NCBI RefSeq assembly: GCF_038396675.1
Contig: NC_088921.1
Coordinates: forward strand, 12,211,001-12,275,000
Reading direction: 5' to 3'
Length of the DNA stretch: 64,000 nucleotides
Source of the DNA: Hydra vulgaris
Lineage: Eukaryota; Cnidaria; Hydrozoa; Anthoathecata; Hydridae
Every line of letters starts with the position of its first letter. The first letter of the stretch is position 1. The notes beneath the pieces were generated by a model. That model made no database searches. It was not told the origin of the DNA and worked only from the letters and a program-made list of their open reading frames with translations. Positions 31,278 through 42,840 of the stretch are shown piece after piece. The position numbers and the translations under genes were made by a program.

Positions 31278-32720
31278 ATGAGATTTTTAAAACATTTTTG
31301 CAAAAGAAATTTGTTACTATGGTTTCTTACTTTGAGTTATGCACAATTTATGCTAAAGTTGGTTTGTGGAGCAAGTATATCGCAAATAGAGAAAGCTTTA
31401 GAAACCTCGTTTTTTAGATTATGGTTTTTTAAACATAATTTTACAAATTTTTCCAGTTTAAAATTCGATATGGAACTAAGTTTAAGTAATGATGGCTCTG
31501 CCACCCAAGAAGGACTTGAAAGGATATTTTATAAAATGATTCGCGGAATCAACGTCACCATGGTTGTCTTTGGTGGATCATGTTCAAGAGGTGCTGAGCT
31601 TGGTTGTCTAAGCTCGTATTGCACATACCATTATGCTCTTGGTGCTTGGTGGAACTCTGTAATTGCCCCTATAACTGGCAGTTTTTTAAAAAGGAAAGTT
31701 TTAGCTGTTGGGGGAACCGGATCTACGTACTATGGTCACTGTTGGGAAGAATATATCATACCAAATTATGAAATAGATATCGTTCTTTGGGAGTTTTGTA
31801 TAAATGATCCAGACAGTTACGATTACGGTCGGGGTTTAGAAAAATTAGTACGCTCTATACTGTTGTATAAAAGTAAACCTGCTTTAATATTTGTTCAATT
31901 TTTCTCGAGTAGCATACTAACAATAGATGGAGGAAACGTATTGACGCCGACTTGGGAATATAAGTTGAGCACCATAGCAACGCTTTCTCAACATTACAAA
32001 TTCACAACTATTGATCTTTTAAGTTCTGTTGCTAATCGTGTTAATGATACTTCAAATAAACGTTTGTTTTTATCAGAAATGTTCAATGGGGACCACCCAT
32101 CGCATCTTGCTCACGCCCAAACAGCTTTTATTTTATTAACCTATATACGTAAACACTTTCTTTATAACTTAAAAAATAAAATTAAAAATGGGGTTCTAAA
32201 AACAGCACAGTTAAACAATAATTTCACTAAAAAAAAAATGTTTCCGAAAAAATTAACAACCGCTTTAGATGTACCTAGTACTTGCTGGACTGCTGTTTTG
32301 CCGGATTTCAGGTTTATAATTCGTCATGATCTTTATAACCTTACAGTTTTACGCAACAGTGGTTTCATTAAACATAAAAGACACTTATGGAAACAAGCAG
32401 ATGCTATACGTCATGACGTTCGTGGGGGATATTTTGCATATCATTCTAAAAGTACATTAAGTTTAAAGTTTAATATCGAAGGAAAAATAGAAAGAAACAT
32501 TTACATTGCCGTATCTCATCAACAAAATGGTGGTTTAACAGTGTTTACTATCTCAAATTTATTGGGACTAAATCATAATAAAGTTTTAATTGACTGTTCA
32601 AGACATTCTTTTAAAGCAATGGATGTTCATCCACTAGGCAGATTTCCAGCTGGAAAAACTACGATTAACGTGTTTACAATCACAGGTGGTTGTGAATTAA
32701 ACGCAATTATTATTGAATAA
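31278..32720 (+). CDS. SGNH-hydrolase-like protein, single exon
   Basis: Uninterrupted 480-residue ORF. Residues about 11-32 are hydrophobic (LLLWFLTLSYAQFMLKLVCG), a signal peptide or membrane anchor, so a secreted or lumenal protein. The hydrolase fold follows: MVVFGGSCSRGAELG (block I, Ser101), VLAVGGTGSTYYGHCWEEY (block II Gly), DIVLWEFCINDPDSY (block III, Asn176-Asp177) and GDHPSHLAHAQTAF (block V, His273; the usual Asp three residues before is Asn270, so Asp272 may serve). Residues about 325-480 form a separate, probably beta-rich domain ending GGCELNAIIIE. SGNH enzymes cleave esters on lipids or carbohydrates; the substrate here is unknown. It is intronless among introns, flanked by transposon debris, and its codon frame is clean. 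It may be a retrocopy, an acquired gene or a host single-exon gene. Confidence 0.8.
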   Translation: MRFLKHFCKRNLLLWFLTLSYAQFMLKLVCGASISQIEKALETSFFRLWFFKHNFTNFSSLKFDMELSLSNDGSATQEGLERIFYKMIRGINVTMVVFGGSCSRGAELGCLSSYCTYHYALGAWWNSVIAPITGSFLKRKVLAVGGTGSTYYGHCWEEYIIPNYEIDIVLWEFCINDPDSYDYGRGLEKLVRSILLYKSKPALIFVQFFSSSILTIDGGNVLTPTWEYKLSTIATLSQHYKFTTIDLLSSVANRVNDTSNKRLFLSEMFNGDHPSHLAHAQTAFILLTYIRKHFLYNLKNKIKNGVLKTAQLNNNFTKKKMFPKKLTTALDVPSTCWTAVLPDFRFIIRHDLYNLTVLRNSGFIKHKRHLWKQADAIRHDVRGGYFAYHSKSTLSLKFNIEGKIERNIYIAVSHQQNGGLTVFTISNLLGLNHNKVLIDCSRHSFKAMDVHPLGRFPAGKTTINVFTITGGCELNAIIIE

Positions 32721-34025
32721 GGTTAGTTGGTAAAGTTATAAAGAATTTGTCCTTGTAATTGTAGCATAACGTTTTCAATTGTAGCAGAACGTTTTCAATA
32801 TAAAATAACTTTGTCAACATTTTTTACAGCTTTTTCAACATATCTATAACACAACGCTGTCACGTGGTACAACTTGCATCATTATTTGTATTATTTTAAA
32901 TCAAAGATAAAAAATGTTTGTCAATGTAAATCGAAAAAAAATGCATATATATTTATATATTGTTTTGCTTTAAGGCTCAACTAAGCAAAGAGAAATAGCT
33001 TTGTCGTCTCAATAACATCAATATTGGGCTCATCCGGTACTTTTATTTATTGGTATTGTTGAGAATAGTAGATATTTTATATATTTGATATATTTATAAT
33101 AGTCTATATTAATAATAGTGTAATAGGAAAAATGTAAATGTTGTTATATGGGATAATAGAATTATTCTGATCTTTTAAATTTTAAATACCTTTTAAGTAT
33201 CTTTTTGTGAAAAATTTTATCAAACTTTTTTGTGAAAAAAAGAAAAAAAATCAAAATTGAATCTAAAAATTTTATTACAAATGTTCTTGGTTTATTTAAT
33301 CAAGTTTTTTTTTGAATGTATACATCTTTTAATCAAGTTAACTTTGTTTTTTGAATATATACATCTTTTAATGTAGTTTATTTTGTTTTTTGAATATCTT
33401 TTAAGTTTAATTTATTTTCCAAATTACTTCCGAGTTCTCGAATTCTTTCTGCGGTAATCCTTCAAGTCTAAAATCATTTTTTAGTTAAGTTGCTTGTTTT
33501 ATATTGCCTGATAACAGCTTTTTTCTACATTATTTTATTCAAGTACTGTAACTTTATTATCTTGGATATATTGAGCAAAGAAATCCAAAATTTTAAAATT
33601 TTAAACCGTATTCACAGAGATTAAGGCATTACCGTGCAAAGTATCTAAACCATTGATCTACCTGTAACTTAAAACAATATGTTTTAAGGTTGTATTGCGG
33701 CAATGCATTTCCATGAGGCTCTCACTAAAAGTGTTATTTTAGTAACATATTGATTGTTTTTGAATCGAAAGATACAGCTAAGGATATATAATATTTTTAA
33801 ATACACACACACAAATGAAGCCAAATTTTGCAAATACTAACTTCGGCTTATTTACTATATCTCTATTTCAGTCACTTATTTTTGAAATTTTTTATTTTTA
33901 TTTATTATTTTATATTTTATTTAACATTACATTTTGACATCATAAAGTGGCTTTGACATTTCAACGTAAAAATAGTTTAATTTAACGTTTTTCGTTACGC
34001 CATTAACAAAGTTACGCCATTTTCG
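32721..34025. other. Non-coding AT-rich gap
   Basis: The 3' flank of the SGNH gene has a short direct repeat (TAGCATAACGTTTTCAATTG, TAGCAGAACGTTTTCAAT at 32763-32799). Further on is a direct repeat TTTTTTGAATATATACATCTTTTAAT at about 33310-33400. No coding region is recognised. Confidence 0.5.
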
Positions 34026-34450
34026 TATTTTTTTTTTTTTTTCTCTCCATTTTTTGCCGTATAAAAATATAAATACAACCAATATTTTCAATATACAGAT
34101 GGCCGGGGCAAGAAGAAGACACAATTTGTCTTATCGCCAAGCCCCGAGATTGATTCCGTAAAAAATAAATAATTTCGTATAGAGTATATAAATGTTACCA
34201 ATATATATAAAATAAGACTTTACTTTGAAAAGATAAAACAAAAACAAAAAGTTACAGGGTCATTAAGAATTTTTTTTTTTAAAAAAAAAAATTTAAAAAT
34301 TAAAAAAAAAAAATTTTTTTAAAGTAATAAAATAATCAATTAAAAGTAAAATAACAAATTCTTAGAAATAAATATTAAATAAACAAGTATATAAATTTGC
34401 ACAAAGTAAAACTTGCAATAAAATAAAAAAAAAAAAAGGTTGTAACAAGA
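34026..34450 (-). mobile_element. Solo LINE 3' end
   Basis: T-run at 34026-34042 (poly-A on the minus strand) followed by GATGGCCGGGGCAAGAAGAAG and TTGTCTTATCGCCAAGCCCC, matching 517-575 and 20837-20895. 5'-truncated, non-coding. The right edge is indistinct in homopolymer DNA (34270-34325). Confidence 0.65.
34105..34155 (-). other. LINE 3'-UTR stem-loop (solo copy)
   Basis: Minus strand GATAAGACAAATTGTGTCTTC: stem AAGACA/TGTCTT is fully paired. Confidence 0.6.
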
Positions 34451-36545
34451 AATTGATGTTTATTTTCTAAGGTCTTGGTAAAAGGACTGAATTTTACTTC
34501 TTTTTTTTTTGTTTTTGTTTTTTTATTCAATTTGTTGGTTAACCAGGTTAGTTAAGCTAAATTTTTCAGGAAGAAAAAATTTTTTACAGTTAAAACTGTA
34601 AAAAATTTTTTCTATTTCTATATTTTTATATTTCTATATATATTCTTGCTTATAAGTTTTCTTTTGGATGGCGTCAAGATATAAGACGTATTATCCCGAC
34701 TGCATATTTTAGGTCAACGAAATCCGTATAGTTTTAAGAAGCTTTAACGCATGCTTAATTACTATTATATGTTAAGGCGGTTCCTATAGAAATTATAGTT
34801 TTATATTTTGATTAAATTAATGTAAAATTTATTTCTCTTTAACCTTAGTAACAACAATATTCTCCAAAACATTCACATCTTAGATTTTTAGTTGCTTAAT
34901 CATGCTAAATAAATTATTAAATCATTTTAATAACTTTAAGTTCTATGCATATAAATAATATGCTGGTTTACTTATTAAACTTCTTTAGTAACTTAAAAGT
35001 TAAAAAGAATAAGAACGGACGACGAGAAAAGCCACAAACTTTGAAGATTTTATAGTTAATCAAAACTCATTCAAAAGCCTGAACAAGTTTTAGAAGATCC
35101 AAATGATTATAATTTCTATTATAAACTTTAAGTTGTTGAAAAATTATGTTTACCTTTTGCTGAAATCTCCAAAAAAAAATTTTTATTAAATTCCAGATTT
35201 TTAAGGCAGTTAAACTTCTTGTTTGAGTGCTGTTCATAAGATAAATTTTAAATGTAAAAGCTGCATGTTAAAAGTAGCTCCTTTTTACATTAAACCTTCT
35301 CTCCTCCTCTTTAAATTTTGCAGCATATAAATACAGATGGTATGGTACAGGTATAAGATCTGAATTGGCTTTTAGAGATAGAGGAAGATGAGAGAAATCA
35401 AATATATTCCGAAATAACACGTAAATGTTTTTTCAAGGACTATTATAAAAATAATTTTTAATTGAATTCAATGATTAGCCTTAAAATTTTTTTAATTCGT
35501 GTAAACAACTTTAGCAATGGTTTTCTTGTGTTAATACTATAAACAAAAACGGTTCTGAACGTTTTGTAAGATTACACCTCAAACAAAATCAAAAGAAGTT
35601 TAAAAACGACGGAATATCTTAAGAGCAGTTTCATCGCGTCCAATAGTTGTTTAAGTTTCATAATTAATTTTTTTTAAATAGTGTTTTGAAAAGTCTAAAC
35701 AAATATTGTTTTGTTTAATAGAAACCATTATTTATGAAAAAGTCATGAAGATATTTTGGTGGAAGAGGATAAACTCCAGAAACCTGTAATAATTGGCGTT
35801 GAAATCCTCAACAACAACAACAACAAAAAAATAAATAAAGATTTTTAGCAAACCACTAAATTTTTTTTAAACGAATTATTAAGAGTAAATAAGCATATAA
35901 GTACGCGGAAATCACGACGAGATTTTTGTGTTAAAATTCATGTTACTTTTTTTAAGTATTGTTGGCAAACAATTTTTGAGAGGTTTTTTTTCAAAAACAT
36001 ATAAACACATCATTTCGTAAAAAAAATAGTTAAGTTTGTTTTTTATAACTTTTATCTATGATTGCTGAATTTTTCAATGATTTTTTACATCTAAAAATTT
36101 TGGTGAATGGTGGGGAAATGAAGGCCTAAAAATTATTCAAAAACTTTGTATTATGTCATTTTTTTTAAACTTTAATTTTAAATATTCGTACTGAAGATTT
36201 CTTATCATAAACTATTTTATAATTAATTTTAGATTTTATAAGTGTTAACAGATTTTTTTTGGTACAAGTTTTGAATGCTTTTGTAAAACTTTTTGAGGTC
36301 AAGGTATTAGTACAATTCAAAAAGTTGAGGTATAAATACAAATACGATTTCTCTACAAAATGACCATGCGATTTCTCTACGAACTGTTCGTCGCCTCAAC
36401 AAACATTTCATCTTTATTATCTTTGACAGCTTTGTGATTTTATTTTTAGTTGCAGTTAAAAAAACTTTAATTAACATTTGAGTTTTGCTCCACAATTTTT
36501 TAAATTTTCACGCATCACTAACAATCGAATGTTTTTTGATTTTAC
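34451..36545. other. Non-coding AT-rich gap
   Basis: No open frame longer than about 62 residues and nothing recognisable as a mobile element, apart from a perfect palindrome at 34573-34612. Confidence 0.5.
34573..34612. repeat. Perfect 40-bp palindrome
   Basis: Arms GAAAAAATTTTTTACAGTT and AACTGTAAAAAATTTTTTC around a 2-base centre. It would extrude as a cruciform; origin unknown. Confidence 0.9.
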
Positions 36546-36548
36546 AAA

Positions 36549-36615
36549 TACTCGTTACAAACACTCGTTACAAATACTCGTTACAAATACTCGTTACAAA
36601 TACTCGTTACAAATA
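36549..36615 (+). repeat. 13-bp tandem repeat, 5 copies
   Basis: Unit TACTCGTTACAAA, with CTCG at 36551, 36564, 36577, 36590 and 36603. Confidence 0.95.
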
Positions 36616-36719
36616 CTTGTGTAAATGACTTTTACTTATGAAGAATTAGTTAATAAAGTTTAAGCACAATGCATTTTTTTATATTTTACATTTATATCAA
36701 ACTCAAACATTTATATGAA

Positions 36720-37495
36720 ATATGAAACTAAACACTGAAAAAACCGAGTTTATTATCTCAGGTAAAAGTTCAAGTAAAAAAAACACAATTCAAATGAACG
36801 GTTTTTCCCTATATCTCAAAAATCAACTAAAACATCTTGGATTCTTGTGGGATAATCAAAACCATTTACAAAATATAGCTATATAAATATAGCTCCAAAC
36901 AGCAAATGTAAAAGAACGCATTACTTTAACATCAAGCAGAAACCAGAGCTCTTATAAAATCTGGAAACCGTTTGTGTCAGCCACTAACTATAATACATTT
37001 GTTTAAATCTCTGGCTGTACCGAATTGATCATACTATTTAGAAATTTGCTATTATAATGATACATTTTTTTAAGAAATTTGACGCTGTCGGAAGATCAGC
37101 ATTAAAACTCCTTTTCAGCATATCAAAGTGAAGCAAAAATTTTCTACATTCTCTCTATAAATTTGATGACATGTCTATCATTCTTATTTGAAACAAATTA
37201 AATCTGTTTATCAGACTATTGAGACTTGTTTTTCCTGATTTTAACACAAATATCAAAGATTTATAAGGATAACCACCTTATCAACGAAGTAATGCAAATT
37301 TGCAACCAACTGAAGCTAAATTTCGCCTAGTGTTTGATATACGGTAAAAAAATCATTGTCAAACGTCCAAATGCTTACGTAGAAGATAAGGTAGCGGCAA
37401 CTCTAAACAAGTCCGTCAAATTCTGGAACATTAAAGAATATAGAACGGTATTTAAAAATTTGATGGAAGAAGATTTTCCAAAAAAAATCTAAATT
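36720..37495 (+). pseudogene. LINE RT C-terminal remnant
   Basis: KLNTEKTEFIISGKSSS, MNGFSLYLKN and KHLGFLWDN (36725-36860) correspond to the RT palm-to-thumb stretch after FADD in CR1-type LINEs. Later pieces LEDKVAATLNKSVKFWN and YRTVFKNLMEEDF (37375-37490) may be the C terminus. Frames shift several times. 5'-truncated and old. Confidence 0.5.
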
Positions 37496-37569
37496 AAATA
37501 TCAGACTAATTGTATAAACTTTTATTCACTTTGTATTTGCTTTATACTAAGTACAGAAATGTGGCAGTT

Positions 37570-40530
37570 TATACTAAATAAAAGTAAAACCACCTGACGG
37601 TGTGAGCGAAAACCTGAGCACGTTCTTACAAAAAATCATTAAATAGGAACCCATGATAAAAAAGAAAACTATATAGTCGGAGATTTAAATATAAACTGTT
37701 TTCCCTATATTGACGACTATAAAATTAAGAGTTTTTATGATGCAATTTTGTAAACAGGGTCAGTTACTTTAATAAATCAATCCACTAGAGTAACAGTAAA
37801 CACAGAAACTCTTATAGATAATATTATAACTACTGATATTTTCAATAATAATTTACAAATAGGTATCATAAAAACTGATATATCAGATCATTTTCCTATA
37901 TTCCTGAAACTTAATAAAACAAACTCAGAAAGAAGCATTAATACCAAAAAAGTAATTAAAAAAAGTATTTATAACAGGACTAATATTAAATTTTTTAAAG
38001 ACCAACTATCATTAGTGCATTGGAAAAACATAAATTTTGATGATAACGCAGATAATATTTTTATAAACATTTCTTTCTATTTATGAAGTTAATTTCCCAA
38101 TAGTGGAAAAAACAATAACAACTAAGAATATCAATACACCCTGGATTACTAAAGGTCTTAAAAAATCATTAAGAATAAAACAAAAGTTAAATAAAAATAT
38201 TTTAAAAACAAAAACAGCTTTAAGCAAAAAAATTTATAAGAACTACAAAAACCTATTTGAAAAAATTCGCAAGAACCTAAAGAAAAATTATTACTCCCAA
38301 TTAATCAATACATTTAAAAACGACACAAAGCGTACGTTGCAAATAATGAAAGAAGTTATTGGCAAAAGAAAATAATGCTCTGGTTTCCTGCCACAAATGG
38401 TTAAAGTCGATAACAAAAGTTTATATGGACCAAAAACTATAATTCAAGAATTTAACAAATATTTCACTCATATAGGACCAACACTGTCTGAAAAAATCCC
38501 TTAGACCAAGGCTTTGTTAACTGATTACCTAGAACCCCTGGATAATTGAATTCGTTCAGATGAGTTATCTTCCGAACTGATGTTTGATGAGTTTGAAAGA
38601 GCTTTCAAATCTGTTAAAAAAAAATAAAGCAATTGGAGCAGATCAAATTAATGGAAACGTGGTTGTAGATTGCTTTGAACAACTTAAAGTTGTTCTTTTT
38701 TAAAATCTTTAGGGCTTCTATCCATCAAGGAGTATTCCTAGAAAAATTAAAAATTGCAAAAATTATTCCTATTTTTAAAGAAGGGTACAAATCTGAAATT
38801 AGTAATTATCGCCCTATCTTTTTTCTCTCCACATTTTCGGAAAATCTAGAAAAAATTATGTTCAACAGAATATACAAATATTTTCATGATAATAATCTAC
38901 TTTACATCAATCAATTTGGTTTCAAGAAAGATAACTCAACTGAATATGCAATTATCTGATTTGTACGTAAAATCTCAAAATCATTCGAAATATCACAATA
39001 TACACTAGGAATTTTTATTGACCTATCAAAAGCTTTTGATACGGTTGATCACCATATTTTGATTTATAAACTCAAATACTACGGAATCAAAAATAAAATT
39101 TTAAAATGGTTTAAAAATTATCTATCTGACCGAAAATAATTTGTACCATTTAACAATGATTATCAACCCACTTTTCTTAATATAACCTGTGGTTTCTCAC
39201 AAGGTTCAATTCTTGGACCTCTCTCTTTTTTTAAATGACATGAATAAAACTAACGAGCATTATGTATGCAGATGATACAAATTTATTCCCTTCTAACTAT
39301 GATATCGCTGAACTTTTTAAAACAGTGAACGAAGAAGTCAGACATATATCTAACTGGTTCAAGTGTAATAAGTTAACCTTGAATACTAATAAAACAAAAT
39401 GGGTTTTATTTCATTCGATTACAAAAAAGTGATTTCTCCCATCAAAATTACCTCAAATCTTTATCGATCAAAAGGAAATAAAAAAGAGATTTTGTTACAA
39501 CATTTTTAGGCGTTTATTTTGATGAAAACATTACTTGGAATCACCATATTGATTATATAAGCACAAAAATTTCTAAAAACATGGGGATCCTATATAAATC
39601 ACGAACCTATCTCAATAAGAAAATCTCAATCCAACTTTATTACTAATTTAAACATAGTTATTTAAATTATGCCAATATTGCTTGGGAAAGTAGAGAAAAA
39701 AGTAAGTTGCAACGTCTTTGTCTCTGTCAGAAACGCGCAATCCGTATAATCAGTTTTGCAAATCGCTTCTCTCATTCGAAGCATTATTTTATTGAAATGA
39801 GAGTTCTAGATATATACGAGTTAAATGTAGTTAAAATTTTATGTTTTATATATATACGGATAATTAACTTATCCCTAGCTGTTTTCAAAGACCTTTTCCC
39901 TTTTAAACCAATCAGTAAATATATTTTGAGAAATAATAACTTTTTAAATGAACCTTCCTGTCAAACAAACTTTAATCGATTTTGTATTACCTATCGAGCG
40001 CCACACCTTTGGAATAAAATTGTTTTGCCGAATTTTAATTTTGAAGTACCTTTTACTTTTTACCTTTTTAAAAAAAACTGAAAAACCTCATTTATTTATT
40101 AGATTAATATATTGAGTTATTATTAGTAGTAAAAGTTAAAAATATATTTTGGTCTACTTTTTTTATTGTTTATATACATGTTTACGTTTATAGAAGTTTA
40201 CTCCTACTAATTTTATTTGTTGTTCTTATACTTTTTACTTTTTAATTTATATGTTGGTTTACTCTTGTATAAAATTCTGATGAGAAGATCCTCTTGATCT
40301 TTTTTCAGACACAGATTATTTATCTTGCAATTTTGTAAAAGTTTATTATATTTTTTTATCTTATCTTTGTTAAATGCTTATTTAAAGTTCTGAAGACAAG
40401 ATCTTTACGATATTCTTTCATATACCTTGGTTATATTTGTTATATTTTCTGTCTTTGTAAGTTTATATTATTATTTTTATTATTGGTTATTTAAAACTGT
40501 AGAACGATTAACAAATGAAAACCAAAAAAA
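37570..40530 (+). pseudogene. LINE-B copy 3, 5'-truncated ORF2 and 3' UTR
   Basis: Starts in the endonuclease (KPPDGVSENLSTFLQ), then IVGDLNINCFPYID, LIDNIITTD and SDHFPIFL; linker TPWITKGLKKSLRIKQ (38130-38180); RT blocks [56 protein letters not shown] (normally GVPQGS), MYADDTNLF (39264-39290), then SYLNYANIAWESREKSK and a C terminus to 40081. The 3' UTR follows to about 40530 with two stem-loops (40277-40315, 40388-40425). Numerous frameshifts and stops. It shares the truncation zone of copy 1, in the endonuclease. Confidence 0.85.
40277..40425 (+). other. Two LINE 3'-UTR stem-loops in tandem (LINE-B copy 3)
   Basis: AAGATC, CTCTT, GATCTT near 40280-40300, and AAGATCTTTACGATATTCTT near 40397. 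The 3' UTR seems to hold a duplicated hairpin unit beginning TTCTGA each time. Confidence 0.5.
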
Positions 40531-41365
40531 AGTTTCTCACATAAATATTTTGAAAAGAAATTTAAAATGGCCAATCGGTAACTAGCTAGTTCCAAAATCT
40601 CTTGATTCTTGGAAACTTACTCAAAAGGTACAGTCTGCAAATAATGCTTTATGTGCAAATTATTTTCGAAAGACATTTTATTTCCCATTTAAAAGAGGTA
40701 TTCTGACTGTAAGAATATTTTAAGAACACTAGGAAACCAGGAAAATTCTGAAGAACACATCAAAGCTATGTTAACATGAATTACACGGAATTAAAACAGA
40801 AATACATCAACAATTGGAAAACGATATGACAAATAAAATTAATTATTTTTATAAAGTATTGAAGAGAGTAGTTGCAGTTATTAAATTTTTGTGTGAAATA
40901 GGCTCAAACGTCATGATGTAAAATAGAACCTACCAAACAGGAGAAGTTTGTGGGAATCATTGAGTTGATTGCAAAATTCAATCTATTTTTAAAAAAATTC
41001 TCTTTCTCGCCTTCTTTATTCCCCCCTCCTCCCATCCTCGTTAGATCTTGACTAAAATTTTACCCCTCCCTCCTTCCTTCCCCCCATCCCCTTCCATTTG
41101 TATTAACGATTCAAGAGTAACTATTTTGGTATTGTGCAACATGTGTTTTTTTCGATTATAGGTAAAAAAGAATTTTTTTTAAAAAAGTTTCAAATTAGTT
41201 TTAGTAGATTCCAGTTTAAAATTATTATTAATAGATTCCAAAGAAAAACCCGATTGCATACAAGATGCCAAGAACTTATTTAAAAAATTAATTAAATTAG
41301 AATTTGTGATATTGACAATAGTATGGGAAAAGGTTACAGAGCGTTTCCATAAAACCAGTGTAAAT
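40531..41365. other. Gap with pyrimidine-rich tract
   Basis: No recognised gene. 41020-41095 is a C/T-rich stretch (CCCCCCTCCTCCC, CCTCCCTCCTTCC), unusual in this AT-rich window. Confidence 0.5.
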
Positions 41366-41427
41366 AAGGTGACCATATTTGAAAAATACCGGAAGCGTAC
41401 AAGGAATAAATTTGGTATGTATAAATA

Positions 41428-41474
41428 CAAATGGTATTTAAATCAGGCCCGTAGCCTGATTTAAATACCATTTG
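41428..41474. repeat. Perfect 21-bp-arm hairpin
   Basis: CAAATGGTATTTAAATCAGG plus C, a 5-base loop, and the exact complement. Lies in the presumed left end of hAT-B. Confidence 0.92.
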
Positions 41475-41612
41475 TTTAATGGGGAAGCACTTTTTCAAGA
41501 GGCGCCAAAAATAAAATAAAAAATAAAGGAGCCCAAGGGTAATTCTATTTAGCTTCTATATTCACCTATTTTTTGATAAGATTTTGCATAAATTTAATAA
41601 AATGATTAATTA

Positions 41613-42229
41613 CACAGGTCAACAAAAGAAAAATTTTTTTGCAATCAATTTGTTTTTTGTATAGCATTTCTCATTTTGATTTCAAATATGCAACTCTTTT
41701 TTTACCATCAGCTCAAGTTGTAAAGTTATTTAGGTTCAAATCTTAAGTATTTAGGGCAAAGTCCCTAATATTGTCGAAATAAAAGTTATTCAAAAGTATG
41801 TCAACCTGGGTCTCAAAAGAAGCGTATTTTCATAGAGATTATAGAAAACATAAGTTTTTTTTTTCTTAAATTTATTAACAAAAAAAATATGTGAAAAAAA
41901 TGATAAAGACTCTTAAAAAAATTTTAACAGAATGATATTCAGCAATAATACAAAAAATACTTATTTTTATTACAAATAAATAACATTTTTAAAATCTCTA
42001 TGAAAATACGCTTCTTTTGAGACCCAGGTTGACATACTTTTGAATAACTTGTTTTTCGACAATATTAGGGACTTTACCCTAAATACTTAAGATTTGAACC
42101 TAAATATCTTTACAACTTGAGCTGATGGTAAAAAAAGAGTTGCATATTTGAAATCAAAATGAGAAATGCTACACAAAAAACAAATTGCTTGCTCGGCACC
42201 AGAAAAAAATTTTTTTTTGTTGGCCTGTG
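41613..42229. mobile_element. 617-bp foldback element with TTA duplication
   Basis: Arms of about 230 bp form a near-perfect inverted repeat around a roughly 150-bp spacer. Ends are CACAGGTCAACAAAA and the complement of CACAGGCCAACAAAA. TTA lies directly outside on both sides (41610-41612, 42230-42232). Non-coding. TTA duplication fits PIF/Harbinger; CAC-ends with 3 bp fit CACTA-type; either is possible. Confidence 0.85.
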
Positions 42230-42453
42230 TTATATTTTTATATTTTCAAAATGGTTTTGCCTTTTTTTTTTTGTGTTGTACTAACAATTTTTGAATATAT
42301 GTTTAATTTCAATTTTTTAGTGGGCAAACAGGACAAAGCACAAGGGGGTCTAGTTTAAATTGGTTTTACTAAAAACTCGTTTATTTATTTTAAAATAGCA
42401 TGTGAAGAAACTAAATTATGGAAAAAATATTAAACAATATTTGCATTTTTAAA

Positions 42454-42840
42454 TCACAAATTTTTTTCATAAGAATGAATTGTTTTCAGCAACATGTCAT
42501 TTTTTTCAATTTTTTCTTCAAATTCTGAACAGCAATATTTTCTTAAATTAAATTTAACGAACAAAATAGCTGCCAAAGTTTTCATTGTAAATTGGGATTT
42601 CCCTTCCGTCCAAATATCATTGACAATCGAAAAGAATCGCTTTACGGAAGCGTTTGTACCTGGCAAACATAAAGCGGCTCCCATCAATTTTAACAAATTG
42701 TTATAAGGAACGTGATTATTTTCAAAATGAGAAAAAATTTCAACCCATCGCTTGTCACATTTAACAGACTGTGAGTTCCAAAAAGAAAACTTTTCCTTTG
42801 TGTAATATCCATAATCCATAATCCATTTATTTAACCATAA
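42454..42840 (-). pseudogene. hAT-B transposase, C-terminal dimerisation domain
   Basis: Minus-strand open stretch ending the hAT-B gene: RWVEIFSHFENNHVPYNN, LLKLMGAALCLPGTNASVKRFFSIV and TMKTLAAILFVKFNLRKY, the hATC dimerisation block (normally SVERxFS). It starts at the LINE-C junction where ATCCATA repeats lie (42806-42825). Open to its stop at 42454. Confidence 0.85.
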
